A DNA stretch of 12,239 bases, taken from positions 1-12,239 of the forward strand of contig CAAGGY010000060.1 in the NCBI GenBank assembly GCA_900769525.1. The letters are read 5' to 3'. Every line of letters starts with the position of its first letter. Position 1 is the first letter of the stretch. Shown in pieces: positions 6,808 to 12,239 of the stretch. The translations under genes were made by a program, and so were the position numbers. The notes below the pieces were generated by a model. The model worked only from the letters and a program-made list of their open reading frames with translations. It had not been told where the DNA came from and searched no databases. Origin of the DNA: an uncultured Alistipes sp. (GTDB lineage Bacteria; Bacteroidota; Bacteroidia; Bacteroidales; Rikenellaceae).

Positions 6808-7374
6808 CTATTTAGTGCTCTTCTCCATCTGCTTCTTAAGCTGCTCAAGGAGTTCACGGTTGTGGTCATCAAGGGCAACAACCTCCTCCTTGTCGGCCTC
6901 AGCCTCAAGACGCTCAAACTCCTCCTCCGAAAGCTCGGTGAAGGCTGCCAGCATCTCAGGGTTGCAGCCACCCTCCTCGTGAACACGGCGGTAGGGTAGT
7001 GAGAGCACGATGCTCTCGTAGATGTACTGCGTAAGGTCGAGCATATCCTCCGAAGGTGAGATCCACATCACATCACCATCGTACTCGTCAATCTCGTCTG
7101 AGAACTTAACGACAAGCTCGCCAGAGTAATCTACGACTATGGGGCAGTCCTCCAAGCAACGGTCACACTCGCAAATTACCTCGCCTGTGATGTCGATTGC
7201 AAGCTCGAGCATTGTCTCTGAACGCTTGAGGTCGACGTGTGCTTGGCAGCTACCCGACTTAATCTCAACACGGTCGTATGCCTCAAAAAGTGAGTCATCT
7301 ACCTGAAAATCAAAGTCGTAGCTTCCATTTTTTAGCCCTTTATAGGCTATTGTATATAGTCTAATCTGCTCCAT
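6808..7374 (-). CDS. DUF177 (YceD-type) 23S rRNA accumulation protein
   Basis: A cytoplasmic protein of the DUF177/YceD family, which in E. coli and plants has been linked to 23S rRNA accumulation and is typically encoded next to rpmF, as here. The start is set at ATG 7374 (188 aa, beginning MEQIRLYTIAYKGL). A TTG at 7395 in the same frame lies inside the -7 promoter element, so it cannot be on the mRNA. The diagnostic segment is a cysteine cluster CECDRCLEDC at 68-77, followed by a second conserved pair, His132 and Cys137, in the HEEGGC motif; these may bind metal. The last 40 residues are Glu/Lys-rich and probably helical. A predicted start site about 14 nt upstream gives a very short leader. 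The gene heads the rpmF-plsX unit. Confidence 0.9.
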   Translation of the reverse strand: MEQIRLYTIAYKGLKNGSYDFDFQVDDSLFEAYDRVEIKSGSCQAHVDLKRSETMLELAIDITGEVICECDRCLEDCPIVVDYSGELVVKFSDEIDEYDGDVMWISPSEDMLDLTQYIYESIVLSLPYRRVHEEGGCNPEMLAAFTELSEEEFERLEAEADKEEVVALDDHNRELLEQLKKQMEKSTK

Positions 7375-7392
7375 TTCAGCATAAATAGCCTG

Positions 7393-7424
7393 CAAATTTA
7401 CGATAAAAAACTAAAATCTGCAAA
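7393..7424 (-). promoter_or_regulatory. Consensus Bacteroidota promoter of DUF177-rpmF-plsX
   Basis: On the minus strand TTTG (7424-7421), 20 nt, then TAAATTTG (7400-7393) matches both the -33 and -7 boxes of the Bacteroidota primary sigma factor at ideal spacing. It lies 18 nt upstream of the DUF177 ATG at 7374 and excludes the in-frame TTG at 7395 as a start. Confidence 0.85.
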
Positions 7425-7431
7425 TTATTAC

Positions 7432-7439
7432 TATTTTTG
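7432..7439 (+). promoter_or_regulatory. Possible -7 element for the 127-aa gene
   Basis: TATTTTTG fits TAnnTTTG on the + strand, 40 nt before the ATG at 7480. No TTTG is found at the usual -33 spacing. It lies just beside the divergent DUF177 promoter, so the two would share a 105-nt divergent control region (7375-7479). Confidence 0.45.
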
Positions 7440-7479
7440 TATCGAAGTTTTATGCAAAAGATTAATAATTTTTACCATT

Positions 7480-7863
7480 ATGCAACCCTACACTATCACT
7501 TTAGAGTGTGATTTTTCGGAGTTCTGGCGTTATAATCTTATTGTTCAGGGCCAGGTTACTAACCAGAGAGGGCTTTGTAACTACTTTGACCACAGCGATG
7601 TGGTAGCCCCTGTTGGTAGCAACCTTACTCAACCACCAGCCAACCATCAGCTTCGTTGTCGCACGGTGTTGGAGTCTACGTTGGGCGATGGTTTGCAGAT
7701 ATACATATATATAATACCGCACACCCTGCCTCACACAAACTTGCTAAGCGAATCTAAACCATTCGAGTTTTGCGTACAAATTAACCAGGGTAATAGGTCT
7801 GTTTATAAGCACCGCTACCTGGTTAGTCAGTGGACGGGACGAAATATTCGGATTACGCTCTAA
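7480..7863 (+). CDS. Hypothetical protein, 127 aa, not recognised
   Basis: I do not recognise this protein. It begins MQPYTITLECDFSEFWRYNL, has no signal peptide or transmembrane segment, and shows alternating hydrophobic strands (QIYIYIIP at 73-80, FEFCVQI at 95-101, a C-terminal RNIRITL), suggesting a small all-beta cytoplasmic domain. Cysteines are at 10, 33, 60 and 98, too far apart for a typical zinc site. The C-terminal SQWTGRNI segment may be a conserved motif. It stands alone between two minus-strand units, with its own putative promoter and a downstream hairpin. Its codons look more A/T-rich and less regular than those of its neighbours. The long clean frame, good start position and flanking signals support a real gene. 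Confidence 0.7.
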   Translation: MQPYTITLECDFSEFWRYNLIVQGQVTNQRGLCNYFDHSDVVAPVGSNLTQPPANHQLRCRTVLESTLGDGLQIYIYIIPHTLPHTNLLSESKPFEFCVQINQGNRSVYKHRYLVSQWTGRNIRITL

Positions 7864-7873
7864 TAGTAGCAAC

Positions 7874-7907
7874 CAAGGTCGCCATACTCATAGGTAGGGC
7901 GACCTTG
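7874..7907. terminator. Shared terminator hairpin between the 127-aa gene and greA
   Basis: A perfect 10-bp stem (caaggtcgcc at 7874-7883 with ggcgaccttg at 7898-7907) has a 14-nt loop between two convergent genes: it starts 11 nt after the stop at 7863 and ends 9 nt before the greA stop at 7917. T-tracts are short on both sides, so efficiency is uncertain. Confidence 0.65.
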
Positions 7908-7916
7908 TTACTTAAA

Positions 7917-8393
7917 TTAGATTGAGATGTTCAAAATCTCGAGCTTGAGCATACCTGCTGGTACCTGAACCTCGACAATCTCACCCACCTTCTTGCCAAG
8001 CAACGCCTTAGCGATAGGTGTGCCGATAGCAAGCTTACCCTCACGCAAGTTAGCCTCATTCTCAGATACGATTGTGTACTCCACCTCACGCTTTACGTTG
8101 TGGTTAAGGAGCTTAACACGGCTTAGAATCTGCACTTTAGAGGTGTCGATCTTTGTCTCGTCGATGATGCGAGCCTTTGACAATGTGTGCTCGAGCTGAG
8201 CGATTCGCATCTCAAGAAGGCCCTGTGCCTCACGTGCTGCGTCATACTCGGCATTCTCCGATAGGTCACCCTTATCGCGTGCCTCAGCGATGGCTGCAGC
8301 AGCTGCGGGACGGTCAACCGAGATCATGTGGTTGAGCTCGTCCTTGAGCTTATTCATGCCCTCGGCTGTAAGATAGATAATTTCGTTGCTCAT
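7917..8393 (-). CDS. greA: Transcription elongation factor GreA
   Basis: GreA enters the secondary channel of RNA polymerase and stimulates cleavage of backtracked transcripts. At 158 aa it has the usual length. Residues ~1-77 form the antiparallel coiled coil. Its tip motif EARDKGDLSENAEYDAA carries the two acidic residues that coordinate the catalytic metal (Asp43 and Glu46 here, matching E. coli Asp41/Glu44). The C-terminal FKBP-like domain contains the family segment LAIGTPIAKALLGKKVGE followed by a VQVPAGMLKLEIL strand. It is a single-gene unit with a near-consensus promoter about 93 nt upstream of the start codon and a long A/T-rich leader. It is convergent with the 127-aa gene. Nothing is missing. 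Confidence 0.97.
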   Translation of the reverse strand: MSNEIIYLTAEGMNKLKDELNHMISVDRPAAAAAIAEARDKGDLSENAEYDAAREAQGLLEMRIAQLEHTLSKARIIDETKIDTSKVQILSRVKLLNHNVKREVEYTIVSENEANLREGKLAIGTPIAKALLGKKVGEIVEVQVPAGMLKLEILNISI

Positions 8394-8431
8394 AGTTCTA
8401 TATTTTTATATTATTTTCGTTCGGTATACAC

Positions 8432-8470
8432 AAAAAAATAATGAATTCCAATCCTTTTGAGATTAGAACC
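8432..8470 (-). promoter_or_regulatory. Possible leader hairpin plus T7 tract upstream of greA
   Basis: In the presumed greA leader, GGTTCTAATC pairs with GATTGGAATT (10 pairs, three of them G-T, 7-nt loop; minus strand, about 8470-8444), followed 5 nt later by seven T (8438-8432). The stem is weak. It could be a modest transcriptional attenuator, or just A/T-rich sequence that folds by chance. Confidence 0.25.
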
Positions 8471-8485
8471 CTTCCAAATAGAGCA

Positions 8486-8516
8486 CAAAGGTAGCCCATT
8501 TTTTCGAATTAACAAA
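8486..8516 (-). promoter_or_regulatory. Consensus Bacteroidota promoter of greA
   Basis: On the minus strand TTTG (8516-8513), 19 nt, then TACCTTTG (8493-8486) matches both promoter boxes at standard spacing. The expected transcription start near 8480 gives a greA leader of roughly 85-90 nt. Confidence 0.85.
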
Positions 8517-8522
8517 ATTTTT

Positions 8523-8653
8523 ACACACAAAGTGTGTTAAACCTAAGGCTTTATGGCATAGCCGTTGTAGAATATGCAAATTGCGAGCCACGACTCAGGG
8601 TCGAAGCACGCAAGGATGCAGAAAAATAGGGTGTTGTATGCCTATGAATCGAG
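8523..8653. other. Structured non-coding stretch between greA promoter and rnhB, with a 46-nt imperfect inverted repeat
   Basis: No open reading frame of note is visible here. A short palindrome acacac-aaa-gtgtgt sits at 8523-8537, possibly a weak rnhB terminator. At 8575-8620 three stem segments nest symmetrically: tgca/tgca (8575-8578 with 8617-8620), ttgcg/cgcaa (8581-8585 with 8609-8613) and cgact/ggtcg (8591-8595 with 8599-8603, one wobble pair), separated by matching internal loops (agcca opposite aagca) around a CAG loop. There is no T-tract on either side, so it does not look like an intrinsic terminator. A dispersed palindromic repeat or a small structured RNA is possible; I cannot decide from one copy. 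Confidence 0.5.
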
Positions 8654-9250
8654 TTAAAACAGCTCCAGCTGCTCTGGTGAGGAGTTAAACGTAAGGCGGT
8701 GGTAGGGGCTGAGTCCGTGGTCACGAATCGCTAAGCGGTGCTCTCGTGTGGGGTAGCCCTTGTTCTTTGCCCAGCCGTACAGGGGATACTCCTCGGCAAG
8801 ACGCATCATATATTCGTCACGGTGGGTTTTGGCAAGTACCGATGCCGCTGCAATATTAGCATACTTACCATCGCCCTTGACGATGGTGCGGTAGGGTATG
8901 TCGAGATCGGTCTTGAAGCGGTTGCCGTCGATTACGATGAACTCGGGGCGTATGCTCAATGCTTTGAGTGCGAGGTTCATACCCTCGATTGAGGCGTTGA
9001 GGATGTTTATCTGGTCGATGCGCTCGGCAGTTACCTCCTGTACCGACCAGGCCAGAGCCTCACGCTCTATTATGCCACGCAGCTCGTTGCGACGCTTCTC
9101 GCTCATCTGCTTCGAGTCGTTGAGCAGTGGGTGGTGGAAGTCTGGAGGGAGTATTACTGCTGCCGCAAATACCGAACCTGCAAGACAGCCACGTCCCGCC
9201 TCATCGCAGCCCGCCTCGATTAGTTCTCGTTGGAATGTTGTCTCAAGCAT
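8654..9250 (-). CDS. rnhB: Ribonuclease HII
   Basis: Cleaves RNA in RNA-DNA hybrids and starts ribonucleotide excision at single misincorporated ribonucleotides. At 198 aa it is typical of RNase HII. The GCDEAGRGCLAG motif gives Asp16 and Glu17. DSK is at 45-47, IDG at 107-109 supplies Asp108, KGDGKYANIAAASVLAKTHRD at 125-145 supplies Asp127, and NKGYPTREH is the conserved C-terminal segment. All four metal-binding carboxylates (Asp16, Glu17, Asp108, Asp127) are present. The start at 9250 is 3 nt downstream of the stop of the 5'-nucleotidase-like gene, so the two are almost certainly co-transcribed. No PCNA-like binding box is obvious beyond the hydrophobic EQLELF tail. Confidence 0.97.
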   Translation of the reverse strand: MLETTFQRELIEAGCDEAGRGCLAGSVFAAAVILPPDFHHPLLNDSKQMSEKRRNELRGIIEREALAWSVQEVTAERIDQINILNASIEGMNLALKALSIRPEFIVIDGNRFKTDLDIPYRTIVKGDGKYANIAAASVLAKTHRDEYMMRLAEEYPLYGWAKNKGYPTREHRLAIRDHGLSPYHRLTFNSSPEQLELF

Positions 9251-9253
9251 ACT

Positions 9254-10705
9254 CTATAACTCGGTCTGATACAGCGTGTTGTCTGGTGTGTAGCCACACT
9301 CCTTGAAGTTCTCCATCAGCTTTATAAGTGCCTCGCGCACAGATATCTCGGTGTCGTGCAGTGCGCTTTTGACAATTGCCTCGTCGATATAGCTCTCGGC
9401 AATATAGTTGCACATCGCCACACGATACTTGCGATCTTTATCTAAGCTCCATTTGATACCTGTGGCATCGGGCCTGCCCTCGGGCTCGCTACCACGTATG
9501 ATTTGGTACGCAATGTTCGAGCGGAAGTAGGGGTAGTGCGACTCTTTATCGGGATTTTCAGAAGTTCCGCTATTGTATTTGTCGAGGATAAACTGAGCCA
9601 TCTGTGTTGCAGTCATCTCACCAATGTAGATTGTCGACTGGAATGGATCGTTGTTAAGTAGATCGACACGGCGGATGTCGCCACTCTTAATCTCCGAGAG
9701 GCGCACGCCACCAAAGTGATAAAAGACCACCTCGGGCACAAAGTCATCGGGGTATGGGTAGCACTTAAGAGCCTCAACAGTTAGGTTTGCCACGCCATCG
9801 TGCGTTGCATCGCTATTTGCACGTGCAACCACCTCGTTGAGCGTTGGGTCTGAGAGTTTTATTCTGTCAACAAGCTCTCGCATTGCGGCATCCTCCTCGA
9901 TATTTGACATATCTACTTGCTCATACTTAACCTCTGCGATCTCACCATTCTGAATGTTGAGCGTGGCGACTGTAACATGGCGTATGTTCTTGTTGTTCTG
10001 CGAGATATGGGTGTTGTTGTGCCTCTCGCTTATGCGGTCGTGTGTGTGTCCTCCAGCCACCCAATCGCAGGCCTTGGTCTGCTCCGCAAGGCGGCGATCA
10101 ACATCGAGGCCCATGTGTGAGAGAAGTACCACAAAGTCGCACTTAGGAGCAATCTGCTCGCAGGCCATGATAGAGGTCTGCAAGTCGTTGCTAAATGTTA
10201 CGCCATCGAAGGCTGAGCGCTTGCCTAAGGGGTAGCCATTATTGTCGGTGGATACCACGCCCACAAGGCCGATATCGACACCTGCGACGTTGACAATCTT
10301 GTTAGGCTCGAAGCTAAGAGCCTCAATCTCGGAGCTGGCGTTTGCGCACAACCACTCGAAGTTTGAGCCGTTAACCATTCTGCTCAGCGATGATGTGCCC
10401 TTGTCGAACTCGTGGTTGCCGAGTGTTACAAAGTCGTAGCCTACGGCATTCATAAGCTCGATAATCGGCATTCCACTCTCGGTGGCATCGTCGACATAGG
10501 CATTGCCCGAGACACGGTCGCCAGAGTCTACTAAGATGACTTCGCCTTGTGACTCATAGCTCTTTATAAGCGTTGCAAGTTCGGGCATTGCATCTATTGT
10601 TGCGTGAATGTCGTTGGTCGAAATGATATATACAGCCTCTCTATTTTTGCTGCAAGCAGCAAGCATCAAAGAGGATATTAGTGCTAAAAAGAGAGTTTTT
10701 CGCAT
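9254..10705 (-). CDS. 5'-nucleotidase / UDP-sugar hydrolase family lipoprotein
   Basis: A 483-aa two-domain metallophosphoesterase predicted to dephosphorylate nucleotides or related sugar-nucleotides outside the inner membrane. Residues 1-17 form a lipoprotein signal (lipobox LAAC, Cys18). The metal-binding motifs are complete: TNDIHA with Asp32/His34, DSGD 60-63, GNHEFD 96-101, LSHMG with His197, and GGHTH 218-222. The C-terminal 5'-nucleotidase domain, from about residue 295, shows the expected NLTVEAL, FGGVRLSEIKSGDI and NNDPFQSTIYIGEMTA blocks. Residues after Cys18 (SKNRE) are basic rather than acidic, which might mean a periplasmic-facing anchor; this is inference. The substrate is unknown. 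It is the first gene of a two-gene unit with rnhB and is divergent from the kinase gene. Codon use resembles the neighbours. Confidence 0.9.
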   Translation of the reverse strand: MRKTLFLALISSLMLAACSKNREAVYIISTNDIHATIDAMPELATLIKSYESQGEVILVDSGDRVSGNAYVDDATESGMPIIELMNAVGYDFVTLGNHEFDKGTSSLSRMVNGSNFEWLCANASSEIEALSFEPNKIVNVAGVDIGLVGVVSTDNNGYPLGKRSAFDGVTFSNDLQTSIMACEQIAPKCDFVVLLSHMGLDVDRRLAEQTKACDWVAGGHTHDRISERHNNTHISQNNKNIRHVTVATLNIQNGEIAEVKYEQVDMSNIEEDAAMRELVDRIKLSDPTLNEVVARANSDATHDGVANLTVEALKCYPYPDDFVPEVVFYHFGGVRLSEIKSGDIRRVDLLNNDPFQSTIYIGEMTATQMAQFILDKYNSGTSENPDKESHYPYFRSNIAYQIIRGSEPEGRPDATGIKWSLDKDRKYRVAMCNYIAESYIDEAIVKSALHDTEISVREALIKLMENFKECGYTPDNTLYQTEL

Positions 10706-10727
10706 AACTTCTTTGTTTTTGATGCAA

Positions 10728-10759
10728 CAAAATTACAAAAAAATCATTATCTTTACACA
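10728..10759 (-). promoter_or_regulatory. Bacteroidota promoter of the 5'-nucleotidase-rnhB unit
   Basis: On the minus strand TGTG (10759-10756, three of four matches to TTTG), 20 nt, then TAATTTTG (10735-10728) fits the consensus. It is 22 nt upstream of the start codon at 10705. The divergent gap to the kinase gene is only 68 nt, so the opposing promoter must overlap it; a near-match TATCTTTA at 10748-10755 on the + strand may be its -7 box. Confidence 0.65.
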
Positions 10760-10773
10760 CCATTTTATAAAAT

Positions 10774-12239
10774 ATGACTAAAAGAGAGCAATTCATAGAT
10801 GTGCATTGTCTCAATACTGAGCAGTGCCTAAGTGTTGAGTTTGGCACTTCGCTTGCTGAACTCTTGAGTCGTTTGGAGTTTACACAGCCATATCCTGTGC
10901 TTGCTGCTCGAGTCAATAATGCCTACAAAGATCTTGGCTATAGAGTCTACAAACCTATCACCGTTGAGTTTTTCGATATGCGCCACTATGAGGGCTACCG
11001 TGTGTTGCAGCGCACACTCTCGTTTGTGTTGCAGATGGCCACCGTCGAGCTCTTCCCTAACGATAGACTACGCATCCGCCACACGTTGGGTAGTGGCTTC
11101 TACGCCGAGTTCGATGACGAAAAGCCACTTACTGATGCGCAGATAGACTCTCTTAAGGCAAAGGTGAGCGAGATTATCGCTCAGGCCCTGCCTATTAGTC
11201 GTGAAAAGCGTCTTAGTTCGGAGGTTAAGGCCGAGTATGAGCGCTATGGCTTTGATGATCGTGTCGAGTTGCTTGAGACACGCCCGCAGCTCTATAGCAC
11301 CGTAAACTATCTGGGCGATATGCCGGGCTTCTTCTATGGCCCTCTTGCCCCAGATTCATCCTACATCCCTCGATTTGACATCGTGCGCTACTATAATGGA
11401 TTGTATGTGGCGATGCCTGAGCGTACAAATCCTGAGAAGGTTAACGTCAATATCAAGCTCGATAAGATGTTCGACATCTTCCACGAGTATCAGCAGTGGA
11501 TTGATATCATGGGTGTGCCTACGGTTGGTGACCTTAACCGTCGTGTAATAGAGGGCGACGCTTCGGAGCTTATCAAGATTGCCGAGGCCTTCCATGAGCT
11601 CAAGATTGCCCATATCGCTCGAACGATTGCGCAGGCAAACAAGGAGCGAGGTGTGCGCCTTGCCCTTATCTCAGGCCCCTCGTCGAGTGGTAAGACAACA
11701 TTCTCAAAGCGCCTGGGTGTTCAGCTGCGTGTGCGTGGCTACGACCCTGTGCTCATCGCCCTTGACGACTACTTTGTTGACCGAGATAAGACACCGCTGG
11801 GCGATGATGGCAAGCCCGACTTCGAGGCTCTGGAGGCTATCGACCTTCAAACACTCAACGACCATCTTCGCCGCCTATCGGCAGGCGAGAGCGTTGAGAT
11901 TCCACGCTACGACTTTATATCGGGCAAGCGTCAGTGGCACGAGAAGCCGCTTCAGCTTACCGACCGCTCGATACTCATCCTTGAGGGTATTCATGCCCTT
12001 AACCCTCGCCTTACGCCTGGTATTGCTGATGGTCAGAAGTTCAAGATCTACATCTCGTGCTTCACGTCGGTAGCCATGGATAACTTCTCACGCATACCTA
12101 CTACGGATAACCGTATGCTCCGCCGCACAATTCGTGATAATGCCACACGTGGCAACGACGCACTCCGCACGCTCGGTATGTGGCCCTCGGTGCGTCACGG
12201 CGAGGAGAGGCATATATTCCCATATCAGGAGAATGCCGA
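10774..12239 (+). CDS. Nucleoside (uridine) kinase-like protein with TGS/tRNA-synthetase-like N-terminal half, 3' end outside window
   Basis: The frame is open from ATG 10774 to the window edge (488 codons, stop not reached). The C-terminal half is a uridine kinase/phosphoribulokinase-type P-loop domain: GPSSSGKTT at 301-309, LDDYF at 330-334, PRYDF at 377-381, ILEGIHALN at 402-410, and a later arginine-rich MLRRTIRDNATRG segment. Residues ~1-65 resemble a TGS domain. Residues ~70-200 resemble the second additional domain of threonyl-tRNA synthetase, with the GYRVLQRTLSFVLQMA and RIRHTLGSGFYAEF blocks, but the editing histidine pairs are not preserved as such. This fusion is known in Bacteroidota, Clostridia and Thermotoga proteins annotated as uridine kinase or nucleoside kinase, usually near 550 aa. 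The substrate and role of the N-terminal half are not established. The gene lies head-to-head with the 5'-nucleotidase gene. Confidence 0.9.
   Translation, partial: MTKREQFIDVHCLNTEQCLSVEFGTSLAELLSRLEFTQPYPVLAARVNNAYKDLGYRVYKPITVEFFDMRHYEGYRVLQRTLSFVLQMATVELFPNDRLRIRHTLGSGFYAEFDDEKPLTDAQIDSLKAKVSEIIAQALPISREKRLSSEVKAEYERYGFDDRVELLETRPQLYSTVNYLGDMPGFFYGPLAPDSSYIPRFDIVRYYNGLYVAMPERTNPEKVNVNIKLDKMFDIFHEYQQWIDIMGVPTVGDLNRRVIEGDASELIKIAEAFHELKIAHIARTIAQANKERGVRLALISGPSSSGKTTFSKRLGVQLRVRGYDPVLIALDDYFVDRDKTPLGDDGKPDFEALEAIDLQTLNDHLRRLSAGESVEIPRYDFISGKRQWHEKPLQLTDRSILILEGIHALNPRLTPGIADGQKFKIYISCFTSVAMDNFSRIPTTDNRMLRRTIRDNATRGNDALRTLGMWPSVRHGEERHIFPYQENA

Noticed and set aside
7375..7395. N-terminal extension of the DUF177 protein from a TTG at 7395.
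   Set aside because: The TTG lies inside the -7 promoter element at 7393-7400, so it would not be transcribed; the ATG at 7374 opens with the expected family sequence.
10641..10916. 91-codon minus-strand frame spanning the divergent promoter region.
   Set aside because: It overlaps the starts of both the 5'-nucleotidase and kinase genes and the promoters between them, and the peptide has no family features.
11579..12073. 164-codon plus-strand frame near the right edge.
   Set aside because: It is out of frame with the nucleoside kinase gene, which carries the P-loop and other kinase motifs across the same bases.
1..12239. Mobile element, phage, defence or toxin-antitoxin system.
   Set aside because: No transposase, integrase, terminal inverted repeats with target duplication, nuclease/helicase pair or toxin-antitoxin-like small gene pair is visible; the genes are core metabolism and housekeeping.

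Overview
This window looks like ordinary chromosome from a Bacteroidota bacterium, most likely of the order Bacteroidales. The reasons are: several intergenic regions carry the Bacteroidota promoter signature (TTTG, 19-20 nt, TAnnTTTG); Shine-Dalgarno sequences are weak or absent; Bacteroidales-type lipoproteins are present; and the gene set is typical (long-form QueA, nucleoside kinase with TGS-like N-terminus, C-X3-C-X3-C nitronate monooxygenase). Base composition is near 50% G+C by eye. I cannot name a genus.

Layout. Positions 1-3369 (+) hold a tight operon: the 3' end of murA (peptidoglycan precursor synthesis), tdk (thymidine kinase), a YrdC/TsaC-type threonylcarbamoyl-AMP synthase, a hotdog thioesterase and a queA-family gene, with gaps of 1 to 14 nt. 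A strong intrinsic terminator closes it. A separately promoted FMN-dependent nitronate monooxygenase/FabK-like gene follows (3486-4574, +) and ends at a hairpin shared with a convergent minus-strand block.

That block, read from 7374 down to 4664, is the DUF177 (YceD) gene, rpmF, plsX and a lipoprotein carrying nine copies of a 15-bp repeat (ENEGN). It links ribosome assembly to phospholipid synthesis, as the rpmF-plsX locus does widely. Here fabH does not follow plsX, and a hairpin with a T6 tract lies between rpmF and plsX. A small gene of unknown function (7480-7863, +) starts divergently from the DUF177 gene and converges on greA (8393-7917, -). Upstream of greA is a 260-nt non-coding stretch with a near-consensus promoter, a possible leader hairpin and an unexplained 46-nt imperfect inverted repeat. 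Next, on the minus strand, come rnhB (RNase HII) and, 3 nt from it, a 5'-nucleotidase-family lipoprotein. Divergent from that is a nucleoside (uridine) kinase-like gene with a tRNA-synthetase-like N-terminal half, which runs off the right edge (10774-12239, +).

I found no RNA genes, insertion sequences, CRISPR arrays, defence islands or other clearly novel system. Most genes are core housekeeping. The points worth a second look are the lipoprotein minisatellite, the structured intergenic element near 8575-8620, the cysteine cluster of the nitronate monooxygenase, the enlarged QueA, the orphan 127-aa protein and the kinase fusion.
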